NCBI RefSeq assembly: GCF_033283405.1 | Contig: NZ_JAWMQR010000008.1 | Coordinates: forward strand, 62,001 to 126,000 | DNA length: 64,000 nucleotides | Direction of reading: 5' to 3' | DNA from: Halioxenophilus sp033283405 | GTDB lineage: Bacteria > Pseudomonadota > Gammaproteobacteria > Pseudomonadales > Cellvibrionaceae | Shown: positions 17,390 to 26,283 of the stretch, piece after piece | How positions within the stretch are numbered: the first letter of the stretch is position 1 | Layout: each line of letters starts with the position of its first letter | Translations under genes and position numbers: made by a program | Notes under the pieces: generated by a model | What the model saw: only the letters and a program-made list of their open reading frames with translations | The model's database searches: none | What the model was told of the DNA's origin: nothing

Positions 17390-20227
17390 ATGGACTACCC
17401 AATCGACATCGCCAATCTCGATCAAGGACTTGATCGGGACCTGCTCATCAAACTTAAGAAGCGCTTTCTCGCCATCAGCGAGGAGCGTTTGGCGCGTACC
17501 CGCCTGGGCTTGAGTGATCGTCAACAGGTGGTGCTTGATGCCCTGCCCGCCCTCTACCACTACAACCACCCCGCCCTGCCCGGTTACGTCTCCAACCAAA
17601 CGCCGGCCGGGCTCAGCAACTACAAACTGCAAAATCGCACCAAACTCGCCTTTAAGCGCTTGTCGCGCAGCTTCAACTTCAACGACACCAGCCACCGCGA
17701 AGCCGATGTACACGCCGTGTTTATTATGGGCAGCGTGGGTAGCATTGCCCACGGTAGCCGCAGCGATCTGGATGTGTGGGTCTGCCACCGGCCCGGCCTC
17801 GACAGCGCCGCCCTGCGCCTGCTCTCCCTTAAAGGTGAACGCATCTCCCGCTGGGCACAGACCCTGGGTGTTGAGGTGCACTGCTTCACCATGGATGCCG
17901 AGGCGTTTAAATCGGGTCGCATGGAGAACCTGGACGACGAATCGAGCGGCAGCACCCAACACTTTCTGCTGTTGGATGAGTTTTACCGCACCGCCATCTG
18001 GCTCGGTGGCCGCATTCCCCTGTGGTGGTTTGTGCCACCGGAACGGGAACAGGACTACAACCACTGCGCCGACCTGCTGGTGCGCAAACAGTTTATCCGG
18101 CCCAACGAGGTGCTCGACTTCGGCTCGGCTGCTCATATTCCCGCCGGCGAGTTTGTCGGCGCCGGTATCTGGCATCTCTACAAGGGGATCGACTCGCCCT
18201 ACAAATCGGTGCTGAAACTGCTGTTGTTGGAGGCCTACGCCGACAACTACCCGCAGATCGATACCCTTTCGCTCGATTTCAAGCGCCGCGTCTACCACGG
18301 CGAGGTCAACCTCGATCGGCTCGACGCCTACGTCGGCCTCTATCAGCGGCTGGAGAACTACCTGACTGAGCGCAAGGAGCTGAAGCGCCTGGAGCTGGTG
18401 CGCCGCGCCTTCTATTTTAAGGTGCACTGCCCGCTCACCCGCTCCCCCAGTGCCCTTGGCTGGCAGTGGCGGTTGATGAAGTCGCTGGTGATACGCTGGG
18501 ATTGGAACGACCGCCATATCGCCCACATGGACAACCGCAAAAACTGGAAGGCGGCCCAGGTAAAGCTGGAAAAACACAACCTGGTGCACGAGCTGATTAC
18601 CAGCTACCGGTTCATCTCCAACTTCGCCAACCAGGTGGGCGCCAAAAACAGTATCGACCAGCAAGAGTTGGAGACACTGGGCCACAAGCTGCACGCCGCC
18701 TTCGATCGCAAGGCCGGTAAGATTGAGTGCATCAACCCCGATATCTCGGCCGATCTTTCCGAAGGCCTGCTGATGATCCGCTACCGGCCACAGCGGCCGA
18801 CAGCCGAGCGCTGGTCGGTTTACGCCCTGCCCAACCGGCAGAGCATGACCAACCGCAACCTACTGCTGAAACAGGCCAGCCATCTGAACGAGCTGCTCTG
18901 CTGGTGCCTGGTCAATGAAATTTATAAAGAGGGTACCGAGATATTGGTGGAAGGCAGCCGCGTGAAAACGGCCAACATCAAACACTACCTCAGCTCGCTG
19001 GCCGGCTGTTTTAATTTCCCCTTGGAGAAGGCCAAGCACAGCGACTTCCTGGCCGGTGCTAAGCTCGACAAAGCGATGGTGTTTATCAATTTAATGGAAG
19101 AGGAGGAGCCAAGCGCGCGCGGCACCGCCAGCAATAGCGACCCCTTCTGCTACGGCGACGATAAAATTGATTTGGTAGGGTCAGTGGATCTGATCTATAG
19201 CAACAGCTGGAACGAGATTGTCTGCCAATCGTTTACCGAGCAGCCGCTGCTGCAGTTTACCCAACGCTATCTGCAACTCTGTTACAGCCAGGGTAACGCG
19301 CCTCTGCCCCGGGTTTATATTTTTTGCGCGCGCTCGCAGCACTCGGCCATTATCAACGCCCGCCTGCAGGAATTTTTCAGTGAACTGAATCCGGCCTTGC
19401 AGACGGTGTTATCGCAACCCCAACGGCTGGGGCTCAATTTCATTTTCCAAACCGACCAGCGCTACCATCTGCTGCGCGGCGATGGCCGTAAAAGTTCGCT
19501 CGACAGCTACAGCTCTGCCGACTATCTGCTCGATGCCGTGCAACGGCCCAACTATAATCCCGGCCACTGGCTGATTGATAATCGCACCCTGCCCGACACG
19601 CCACTGCGGCTGATCTACAGCAAGGCCAAAGAGCCCGGCATTAAGGTCTTTTTCTACCTGATGGGTGAGCACCGCGCCCGCCTCTATTTTATGGATGACC
19701 TGCAAAACCTGACCATTTCGCAGCTGCCCTTTGGCCGCCTGGACAATCTGCTGCAGGCCCAACATCTGTTCATTCGCCGCATCATCAGCCGCGAGCTCTA
19801 CACCCGCCACAATAGCGACCAGAGCTTTGGCGTCTACCCGGTGACCTTCTATCGCCTGCGCCGGGTGGGCACCCGCTGGAGCCAGTGCGAGCCCATGCAC
19901 GTGGCCGCGCAGGTGAGCAGCAACAATCACTTTGAGGTAAAAGCCATCGCCGAGCCCAGCCAATTGGCCGGTGCCCTCAGCTATCGGCTTATCTTCGATC
20001 AGATGGAGCTGGAAGGCGATGTCGAACAGCAGTTATCCGACACCGCCAAGTTCATCATGGCCCGCCGCGACAGCAAAGAGAGCTACCCCTGTTATTTGAG
20101 TGACCTCGATCTCTCCCTCTGCCGCAACGACCTGAGTGAAGGCGGCGATCTGCTACTCGGCCACTTCCTGCGCATCAAAAACGACATTGAACAGCGCATT
20201 AACGCCTACCAACGCAAACTCCCCTAA
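17390..20227 (+). CDS. cyaA: Class I adenylate cyclase
   Basis: Makes cAMP from ATP; the enterobacterial-type class I enzyme. 945 aa, slightly longer than the 848 aa of E. coli. The N-terminal catalytic nucleotidyltransferase domain has GSVGSIAHGSRSDLDVWVCH with the metal-binding Asp126 and Asp128. The long C-terminal half should be regulatory, as in the family (glucose PTS control). The family's position next to argH and lysA is conserved in related genera. The ATG at 17390 has no ribosome-binding site and lies 6 bases after a TATACT box (see finding). No CRP gene lies in the window. Confidence 0.95.
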   Translation: MDYPIDIANLDQGLDRDLLIKLKKRFLAISEERLARTRLGLSDRQQVVLDALPALYHYNHPALPGYVSNQTPAGLSNYKLQNRTKLAFKRLSRSFNFNDTSHREADVHAVFIMGSVGSIAHGSRSDLDVWVCHRPGLDSAALRLLSLKGERISRWAQTLGVEVHCFTMDAEAFKSGRMENLDDESSGSTQHFLLLDEFYRTAIWLGGRIPLWWFVPPEREQDYNHCADLLVRKQFIRPNEVLDFGSAAHIPAGEFVGAGIWHLYKGIDSPYKSVLKLLLLEAYADNYPQIDTLSLDFKRRVYHGEVNLDRLDAYVGLYQRLENYLTERKELKRLELVRRAFYFKVHCPLTRSPSALGWQWRLMKSLVIRWDWNDRHIAHMDNRKNWKAAQVKLEKHNLVHELITSYRFISNFANQVGAKNSIDQQELETLGHKLHAAFDRKAGKIECINPDISADLSEGLLMIRYRPQRPTAERWSVYALPNRQSMTNRNLLLKQASHLNELLCWCLVNEIYKEGTEILVEGSRVKTANIKHYLSSLAGCFNFPLEKAKHSDFLAGAKLDKAMVFINLMEEEEPSARGTASNSDPFCYGDDKIDLVGSVDLIYSNSWNEIVCQSFTEQPLLQFTQRYLQLCYSQGNAPLPRVYIFCARSQHSAIINARLQEFFSELNPALQTVLSQPQRLGLNFIFQTDQRYHLLRGDGRKSSLDSYSSADYLLDAVQRPNYNPGHWLIDNRTLPDTPLRLIYSKAKEPGIKVFFYLMGEHRARLYFMDDLQNLTISQLPFGRLDNLLQAQHLFIRRIISRELYTRHNSDQSFGVYPVTFYRLRRVGTRWSQCEPMHVAAQVSSNNHFEVKAIAEPSQLAGALSYRLIFDQMELEGDVEQQLSDTAKFIMARRDSKESYPCYLSDLDLSLCRNDLSEGGDLLLGHFLRIKNDIEQRINAYQRKLP

Positions 20228-20330
20228 AACCGGCTTCGGCGCTGCGTGCGGCGTGGCTTCCTGTTATACTCGCGCGCTTTGGCCTGCGACCTTTTGCAAG
20301 GCCAGTCGGCCGGTTTAGAGCGAATTGACT

Positions 20331-20495
20331 ATGCACCCACAGCGACAGCCCAAGGCAGCACATTGTATTTTACGTGCGGTTTTCCTATTGCTTGGCTGCT
20401 ATCTCAGCATTGCACTCTCCGGCTGCGGACAAACCGGGCCACTCTATCTGCCGGATGAGACGCCCACCACCAACCAACCCGAAACCACTCAGTAA
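20331..20495 (+). CDS. lptM: LptM (YifL) small lipoprotein of the LPS assembly machine
   Basis: 54-aa lipoprotein. A short basic and hydrophobic signal ends in the lipobox ALSGC, with the lipidated Cys at residue 32, followed by the family core CGQTGPLYLPDE, which defines LptM/YifL. In E. coli LptM binds the LptDE outer-membrane translocon and promotes its oxidative maturation. It lies 27 bp upstream of lysA, the conserved location. The ATG at 20331 gives a signal peptide of 31 residues; a start nearer the hydrophobic stretch cannot be excluded. Confidence 0.9.
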   Translation: MHPQRQPKAAHCILRAVFLLLGCYLSIALSGCGQTGPLYLPDETPTTNQPETTQ

Positions 20496-20522
20496 CTTAT
20501 ACGCAGCGAAGTTTGTTTAGCT

Positions 20523-21770
20523 ATGAACCCAACGGCCTACCGTGACGGAAACCTCTATTTTGAAGCACTGGATATCGCTTCCCTGGCAAAAGAGTACGGC
20601 ACTCCGCTCTACCTCTACTCCAAGCCCGCTTTGGAAGCCGCCTTTCGCGCCTACCAGGCCAGTACCCAGGGTATCGACACCCTGATCTGTTACGCCGTTA
20701 AAGCCAACTCCAACCTCGCCGTGCTGCAAACCCTGGCCAAGCTCGGCGCCGGTTTTGATATCGTCTCCGTAGGCGAGCTCGAGCGCGTTCTGGCCGCCGG
20801 TGGCGACGCCACTAAAGTGGTATTTTCCGGCGTTGGCAAATCGGCCGCAGAGATGCGCCGCGCCCTGTCTGTGGGTGTGCACTGCTTTAATGTGGAGTCC
20901 GAGGCTGAGCTGGAACTGCTCTCCCAGGTGGCGACCGAGGCTGGCCAGGTGGCCAATATCTCCCTGCGGGTAAATCCCGATGTCGATGCCAAAACCCACC
21001 CCTACATCTCCACCGGTTTGAAAGAGAATAAGTTCGGCGTTGATATTGAATCGGCACCGGCTGTTTATCAGCGCGCTAAATCACTGCCCGGTATAAATAT
21101 CGTTGGCGTCGACTGCCATATCGGCTCTCAACTGACCGAACTGGCCCCTTTCAAAGATGCCCTGGCTCGCATCCTGGCACTGGTCGATGAACTCGCCACG
21201 AGTGGCATTGCCCTGCAACATATCGATATGGGCGGCGGCTTGGGTATTAACTACTCCGGCGAACAGATCGTACCCAGTACCGATGCCTACCTGGCAATTC
21301 TGGCCGAGCAGTTACAGGGCCGCGGGCTGAAATTGATTCTGGAACCGGGCCGCTCCATCGCCGCCGCTGCCGGTGCCCTGGTTACCCAGGTGCAGTTCCT
21401 GAAGCCCACCACACACAAAAATTTTGCTGTGGTCGACGCCGCCATGAATGATCTGATCCGCCCGGCACTCTACCAGGCCTGGATGCGCATCCTGCCCGCC
21501 ACACAGCGCACTACGCCGGCAGAGGAGTGGGATATCGTCGGCCCCATCTGCGAGACCGCCGACTTCCTCGGCAAAGAGCGCCGCCTGAGCCTGGAACAGG
21601 GCGATCTGCTGGTGGTGCTCGATGCCGGCGCCTACGGTTTCGGCATGGCTTCCAACTACAACTCTCGCCCACGGGTAGCCGAGGTTATGGTCGAGGGCGA
21701 ACAGAGTTGGCTGGTGCGCGAACGCGAAACCTTCGCCGATATGATTCGCGGCGAACATCTGCTGCCGTAG
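20523..21770 (+). CDS. lysA: Diaminopimelate decarboxylase
   Basis: PLP enzyme converting meso-diaminopimelate to lysine. 415 aa with the PLP-binding Lys60 in CYAVKANSN, the glycine-rich HIDMGGGLGINY, EPGRSIAAAAG and the C-terminal GPICETADFLG with the active-site Cys; all fold-type III landmarks are present. It follows lptM by 27 bp and precedes dapF by 18 bp, so the three probably form one transcript with DUF484. Confidence 0.97.
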   Translation: MNPTAYRDGNLYFEALDIASLAKEYGTPLYLYSKPALEAAFRAYQASTQGIDTLICYAVKANSNLAVLQTLAKLGAGFDIVSVGELERVLAAGGDATKVVFSGVGKSAAEMRRALSVGVHCFNVESEAELELLSQVATEAGQVANISLRVNPDVDAKTHPYISTGLKENKFGVDIESAPAVYQRAKSLPGINIVGVDCHIGSQLTELAPFKDALARILALVDELATSGIALQHIDMGGGLGINYSGEQIVPSTDAYLAILAEQLQGRGLKLILEPGRSIAAAAGALVTQVQFLKPTTHKNFAVVDAAMNDLIRPALYQAWMRILPATQRTTPAEEWDIVGPICETADFLGKERRLSLEQGDLLVVLDAGAYGFGMASNYNSRPRVAEVMVEGEQSWLVRERETFADMIRGEHLLP

Positions 21771-21788
21771 CACCGGGTATCGATCTCC

Positions 21789-22619
21789 ATGCGTATTCGA
21801 TTCACCAAAATGCAGGGCCTCGGCAATGACTTTATCGTCATCGATGGCATCAGCCAGCAGCCCAACCTGACGCCCCACCTGGTGCAGCGATTGAGTGACC
21901 GGCGCTTCGGTATCGGCTGCGACCAGCTGCTGGTGGTGGAGCACCCCACCAAGCCCGAAGTCGACTTCCGCTACCGTATTTTTAATGCCGATGGCTCCGA
22001 GGTGGAAAACTGCGGCAACGGTGCCCGTTGTTTTGCCAAGTTTGTGCGCGACCGTCGCCTGACCGGCAAATCGGTAATTACGGTTGAAACCGCCAGCGGC
22101 ATCATGACCTTAAAAGTACTCGCCGATGGCCAGGTCAGCGTCGATATGGGTGCGCCGATACTGCTGCCCAATCTGATACCACTGCAGGCCACCAACCAAA
22201 ACCCAACCTACCGGCTCGAGATCGACGACAAAACCATCGAGTTCGGTTCGGTCTCCATGGGCAATCCCCACGCCGTGTTGCAGGTCAACGATATCAACGC
22301 GGCACCGGTGGCCACCTTGGGCGCAAAAATTGAGTCACACCCGATGTTTCCCAAGCGGGTCAATGTTGGCTTTATGGAGCGGGTTTCCGCCTCCGAAATT
22401 AATTTGCGGGTCTTTGAACGGGGCGTTGGCGAAACCCTCGCGTGCGGCACCGGCGCCTGTGCCGCGGTGGTCAGTGGCCGCCTGCAAGGTTTACTGGACG
22501 AGCAGGTCAACGTCCACCTACCCGGTGGCGACCTGGTGATACGCTGGTCGGGCTGTGGCCAATCGGTCATCATGACCGGGCCCGCCGTCACGGTTTTTCA
22601 TGGACAAATTCGAGTATGA
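21789..22619 (+). CDS. dapF: Diaminopimelate epimerase
   Basis: Interconverts LL- and meso-diaminopimelate, feeding LysA and peptidoglycan. 276 aa with both catalytic Cys residues: Cys75 in NADGSEVENCGNGARC and Cys219 in GETLACGTGAC. The N-terminus MRIRFTKMQGLGNDF is canonical. The stop overlaps the start of the DUF484 gene (ATGA), so the two are coupled. Confidence 0.98.
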   Translation: MRIRFTKMQGLGNDFIVIDGISQQPNLTPHLVQRLSDRRFGIGCDQLLVVEHPTKPEVDFRYRIFNADGSEVENCGNGARCFAKFVRDRRLTGKSVITVETASGIMTLKVLADGQVSVDMGAPILLPNLIPLQATNQNPTYRLEIDDKTIEFGSVSMGNPHAVLQVNDINAAPVATLGAKIESHPMFPKRVNVGFMERVSASEINLRVFERGVGETLACGTGACAAVVSGRLQGLLDEQVNVHLPGGDLVIRWSGCGQSVIMTGPAVTVFHGQIRV

Positions 22620-23314
22620 GTAAAACAGATAACAACGCACTTCATGCCGAGGCGGTACGCAAGTACCTGATCGAAAACCCGGAGTTCTTCCAACGCCATC
22701 GCGATATTTTGCAAAATCTACTGCTGCCACACGACACCGGCAATGCCGTTTCGCTAATTGAAAAACAGGTGAGCGTGCTGCGCGAGCGCAATGTGGAACT
22801 GCGCCACCGTTTGACACAGCTGGTGGAGAACGCGCGCGAGAACGACATACTGTTCGACAAGACCCGGCGCCTGGTTTTGTCGCTGATGGAAACCGATGAG
22901 CTGGGTGATTTTATAGATGCACTGCTCTATAGCCTGGATAACGACTTTCAGGTGCAATTCAGTACATTAGTGCTATTTGATGAACAGCTAGAGGGCCCGG
23001 TTGGGCCAGCGCGGGTTTATAACAGCCATTCGGCGAGTAAACAGTTTCCGAAACTCTGGCGAGCCCACAAAACCCTTTGCGGACAGCTGCCGCGGGAGGA
23101 TATTCAACAACTCTTCCCCAAAAATATTCAGAGCATCGGCTCGGTCGCTGTGGCACCGGTCAACAATGGTTCGCCGCTGGGGCTGCTTGCCATCGGCCAT
23201 AAAGACCCGGACTACTACCGCTCCAGTATGGGAACGTTATTCCTGGGTTACATAGCTGAGGTACTCAACCGCAGCTTGCCGCGTTTGATCAACAAAGCGG
23301 CAGGCCGCAGCTGA
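22616..23314 (+). CDS. DUF484 family protein (GAF-like)
   Basis: 232-aa cytoplasmic protein. The N-terminal helical part holds YLIENPEFFQRHRDILQNLLLPHDTGNAVSLIEKQ, the DUF484 hallmark, followed by a coiled coil and a GAF-like fold (about residues 90-225). Function unknown; it is almost always encoded between dapF and xerC. The ATG at 22616 overlaps the dapF stop; an open frame extends upstream inside dapF but is not the family start. Here the next gene is convergent sutA, 1 bp away, so xerC is absent from its usual place. Confidence 0.92.
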   Translation: MSKTDNNALHAEAVRKYLIENPEFFQRHRDILQNLLLPHDTGNAVSLIEKQVSVLRERNVELRHRLTQLVENARENDILFDKTRRLVLSLMETDELGDFIDALLYSLDNDFQVQFSTLVLFDEQLEGPVGPARVYNSHSASKQFPKLWRAHKTLCGQLPREDIQQLFPKNIQSIGSVAVAPVNNGSPLGLLAIGHKDPDYYRSSMGTLFLGYIAEVLNRSLPRLINKAAGRS

Positions 23315-23315
23315 A

Positions 23316-23564
23316 TCAAATGGGCCGACTACCGTAGCTGCTGTTTGGCTTCTGCGGCGGGTCGGCACAGACATTGGTATCAACCTGGCTGATCTTGCCG
23401 CCGCGGGCCAGAAACTCTTCGATCTGTTTTTGCAGCTCTTCGCGCTCGCGGTTTTTAGCGGCCAAGCTGTGATCGACAGAAATTTCACTGCTGGTTACAT
23501 CTGCCGGCGAATCCGCGACATCATCGCTGTCAGTGTCGAAATCATCATTGTTTTCATCAGACAT
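23316..23564 (-). CDS. sutA: SutA-like RNA polymerase-associated regulator
   Basis: 82-aa protein with an acidic, disordered N-terminus (DENNDDFDTDSDD), a central basic helix (LAAKNREREELQKQIEEFLARGGKI) and a conserved C-terminal tail ending YGSRPI. From memory this matches SutA of Pseudomonas aeruginosa, a slow-growth factor that binds RNA polymerase and enhances transcription from sigma-S and rRNA promoters; the helix EEFLARGGK, the ADPP motif and the YGSRPI tail are the basis. It is downstream of the second glnK on the same strand, the neighbourhood seen in Pseudomonas. A terminator at 23745-23769 separates it from glnK, so it probably has its own promoter in the AT-rich gap 23565-23744. 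Confidence 0.82.
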   Translation of the reverse strand: MSDENNDDFDTDSDDVADSPADVTSSEISVDHSLAAKNREREELQKQIEEFLARGGKISQVDTNVCADPPQKPNSSYGSRPI

Positions 23565-23744
23565 AAGTCACCTTCCACCAACCAAAACAAGTCACTCACA
23601 AGACAATATTTATAGCGCAAGATTTATTGCCTGGATCCAAATTTCAACCGCTTTTTTAGTATATTTTCGCCTTGAATAAGCATTCGTTAATATTGAAAGT
23701 TATATTTGACCGCACGTTCAAATTCGCGACCTTTAGTCCACAAA

Positions 23745-23769
23745 AAAACCCCGCCGGATGGCGGGGTTT
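23745..23769 (-). terminator. Terminator downstream of the second glnK
   Basis: Stem AAACCCCGCC / GGCGGGGTTT, loop GGAT, followed on the minus strand by a run of Ts (seven As at 23742-23748 on the plus strand). It ends the amtB-glnK transcript before sutA. Confidence 0.88.
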
Positions 23770-23795
23770 CTGAAGATACGGACTGGATGAGGTGA

Positions 23796-24134
23796 TTAAA
23801 CGGCGTCGGCGCCAGTCTCTCCAGTTCGGATACGGATGATTTCATCCAAAGAGGTGATAAAGATTTTACCATCCCCAATTTTACCGGTTTGCGCGGCCTT
23901 GGTAATGGCATCGACCGCCTGCTCAACGACATCTTCGTCAACAGCCAGTTCGATTTTTACCTTCGGTAGGAAATCAACAACATACTCCGCTCCGCGATAG
24001 AGCTCTGTGTGGCCCATCTGACGACCAAAGCCTTTAACTTCAGTAACAGTCATACCCTGGACACCAACTTCAGAGAGCGCGCTACGCACGTCATCCAGTT
24101 TAAAGGGTTTGATAACAGCAGTGATTAGTTTCAT
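23796..24134 (-). CDS. glnK: PII nitrogen regulatory protein (GlnK-type, distal copy)
   Basis: 112-aa trimeric PII signal protein that senses 2-oxoglutarate, ATP/ADP and glutamine status, plugs AmtB and tunes NtrB and GlnE. The T-loop keeps the uridylylation site Tyr51 (ELYRGAEYVVDFLPK) and the B-loop TGKIGDGKIF. The ATG at 24134 is chosen because AGGATAGG lies just upstream; an in-frame ATG five codons earlier lacks one. It follows amtB after a 318-bp gap containing a terminator, so it may have its own promoter. GlnB and GlnK cannot be separated by sequence alone; linkage to amtB favours GlnK. Confidence 0.95.
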   Translation of the reverse strand: MKLITAVIKPFKLDDVRSALSEVGVQGMTVTEVKGFGRQMGHTELYRGAEYVVDFLPKVKIELAVDEDVVEQAVDAITKAAQTGKIGDGKIFITSLDEIIRIRTGETGADAV

Positions 24135-24408
24135 GAACCTATCCTTCACTTATATTTAAACTTGTTGTTAGTGTTTTGGTCACGCTGTTCAAAAACCATC
24201 AGCGGAGAAGTGGATCTCAGGCCGTAACATATCACAAGTTTAGCAACTTATCAGCGACCCCATTGATGTTAAGTCCCTACGCCTGATTTTCATCAGTTTA
24301 CCGCTACCGGCTCCTTAACCCGGCTGCGATTACCTCGCCAGCCATTTTGGTTAGCCTGCAGACCGAGCAGTGAGCTGCACAAGAACCCAGTTCAAATGGG
24401 AAGAAAAC

Positions 24409-24438
24409 AAAAAGCCCGCTGATAAGCGCGGGCTTTTT
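24409..24438 (-). terminator. Terminator downstream of amtB
   Basis: Stem AGCCCGC (24413-24419) with GCGGGCT (24428-24434), flanked by A and T runs on both sides, so it could act in both directions. It lies 15 bp after the amtB stop. The remaining gap to the second glnK (24135-24408) shows no gene and no clear promoter. Confidence 0.88.
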
Positions 24439-24452
24439 GGTCAATCTTAGAG

Positions 24453-25691
24453 TTACTTACCAGCGGTAAATTCTGGGTAAGCTTCCATGCCACACTCGGC
24501 AAGGTCGACACCGTCGAACTCTTCTTCTTCGCTTACGCGAACGCCCATGATCACCTTGATGATGGCCCATACAACCAGGGATACCACAAATACCCAGATG
24601 AAGATGGTCAACGCACCAATGATTTGGCCGGTGAAAGAAGAACCGTCGTTAGTCAGCGGTACCAGCAACAGGCCCAGCAGACCAACTACACCGTGGACAG
24701 AGATCGCACCGACAGGATCGTCGATTTTCAGTTTATCCAGAGCCAGGATGCTGAATACTACCAACACACCACCCAGGGCACCGAAGATAGAGGCTTGCCA
24801 GATTTGTGGAGTGGAAGGCTCAGCAGTGATGGCAACCAGACCAGCCAGCGCACCGTTCAGTGCCATGGTGAGGTCAGCTTTGCCGAACAGGATGCGGGCA
24901 ACGATCAAGGCAGCAACCAAACCACAAGCAGCGGCAGCGTTGGTGTTGGTGAATACCACAGCCACTGAGTTGGCGCTTTCAACCGAAGCGGTCGCCAGTA
25001 CGGAACCACCGTTGAAACCGAACCAGCCCAACCAGAGGATGAAGGCACCCAGGGTAGCCAGCGGCAGGTTAGCACCAGGAATGGCGTTAACTTCACCATT
25101 CGGGCCGTATTTGCCTTTACGAGCACCCAGCAGCAGTACGCCAGCCAGAGCCGCAGCGGCACCCGCCATGTGCACAATGCCGGAACCAGCAAAGTCGCTG
25201 AAGCCCAGGTCACCCAGAGTGTACATACCGAAGACAGGGTTACCACCCCAAGTCCAGGCACCTTCCATTGGGTAGATGAAGCCAGTCATAACGATGGCAA
25301 ACAGGAAGAAGGACCACAGTTTCATACGTTCAGCCACAGCACCGGAAACAATCGACATTGCCGTTGCTACGAACACAACCTGGAAGAAGAAGTCTGCGGA
25401 AGGAGCATAAGTTGCTGCGTCTTCTTCAACACCAGTGAATCCATCGCCGGTAATACCGGTCAGGAAGTAGTCACCGCCGTACATCAGGGCATAACCGCTG
25501 ACGAAATACATAATGCACGCAATTGCGTACAGGGCGATGTTTTTGGTCAAGATTTCAGTGGTGTTCTTTGCACGCACCAATCCGGATTCCAGCATGGCAA
25601 AGCCAGCTGCCATCCACATAACCAGCGCGCCCATCACCAAAAAGTAAAAGGTGTCTAGGGCGTACTGAAGCTCCAAGATACTATTTTCCAT
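24453..25691 (-). CDS. amtB: Ammonium transporter AmtB
   Basis: 412-aa trimeric inner-membrane ammonium channel with 11 transmembrane helices. The pore twin-His residues lie in GSGIVHMAGAAAA and ISVHGVVGLLGLLL. The N-terminus (ENSILELQYALDTFYFL) shows no long cleavable signal. GGAG lies 9 bases before the ATG. It is sandwiched between two PII genes: one 80 bp upstream and one downstream past a terminator. Expression is expected under nitrogen limitation via NtrC. Confidence 0.97.
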   Translation of the reverse strand: MENSILELQYALDTFYFLVMGALVMWMAAGFAMLESGLVRAKNTTEILTKNIALYAIACIMYFVSGYALMYGGDYFLTGITGDGFTGVEEDAATYAPSADFFFQVVFVATAMSIVSGAVAERMKLWSFFLFAIVMTGFIYPMEGAWTWGGNPVFGMYTLGDLGFSDFAGSGIVHMAGAAAALAGVLLLGARKGKYGPNGEVNAIPGANLPLATLGAFILWLGWFGFNGGSVLATASVESANSVAVVFTNTNAAAACGLVAALIVARILFGKADLTMALNGALAGLVAITAEPSTPQIWQASIFGALGGVLVVFSILALDKLKIDDPVGAISVHGVVGLLGLLLVPLTNDGSSFTGQIIGALTIFIWVFVVSLVVWAIIKVIMGVRVSEEEEFDGVDLAECGMEAYPEFTAGK

Positions 25692-25770
25692 AGCAGCTCT
25701 CCAAGGTTCCTATTTTTTGATTTAATGTCTTAACAGAAGTAATTAATTGTTGGTAATAAAGGGATTTTGC

Positions 25771-26109
25771 TCAGAGAGCATCTTCGCCTGTTTCACCGGT
25801 ACGAATACGTATTACCTGTTCCAAATTGCAAACGAAGATTTTGCCATCTCCAATTTTGCCACTGTGAGAAGCCTTGCTGACTGCGTCGACCACTGCTTCT
25901 AACTGATCATCGCTGACGGCTACTTCCAACTTAGTTTTTGGTAGAAAATCAACAACGTACTCAGCACCGCGATACAACTCTGTATGTCCCTTCTGGCGAC
26001 CAAAACCTTTTACTTCGGTTACAGTGATCCCCTGAACGCCCATTTCAGACAGTGCTTCGCGAACTGCATCTAACTTAAATGGCTTGATAACAGCTGTTAC
26101 TAACTTCAT
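25771..26109 (-). CDS. glnK: PII nitrogen regulatory protein (GlnK-type, proximal copy)
   Basis: 112 aa, with the same T-loop as the distal copy, including Tyr51, and the ATP-binding SGKIGDGKIF. The two copies differ mainly in the region after the T-loop (LEVAVSDDQLEAVV here, IELAVDEDVVEQAV in the other) and in the Val/Ile core. It lies 174 bp after the porin gene and 80 bp before amtB. A GGGGGAAGG ribosome site precedes the ATG. The porin-glnK gap holds a hairpin (about 26236-26263) without a T-run, so read-through from the sigma-54 promoter is plausible. Confidence 0.95.
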   Translation of the reverse strand: MKLVTAVIKPFKLDAVREALSEMGVQGITVTEVKGFGRQKGHTELYRGAEYVVDFLPKTKLEVAVSDDQLEAVVDAVSKASHSGKIGDGKIFVCNLEQVIRIRTGETGEDAL

Positions 26110-26283
26110 GCCTTCCCCCTTTTATTTACCTATTGGATTGGGCGCTGCTACTAACAACTGCCCAGTCCGCTCACCCGGTGTGAATTCTCACCCACGCCGT
26201 AAAAGAAATGGCCCGACCGGTAAGCTCACTGGTAAGCGGGCACCCACAGGCGCCCGCCCTACAGCGTCACTAATCTTTGTTGA

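Noticed and set aside
17363..18694. 443-codon minus-strand open frame opposite cyaA
   Set aside because: It lies fully antisense to the clear class I adenylate cyclase gene, has no recognisable domain and is explained by the GC-rich codon pattern of the plus strand.
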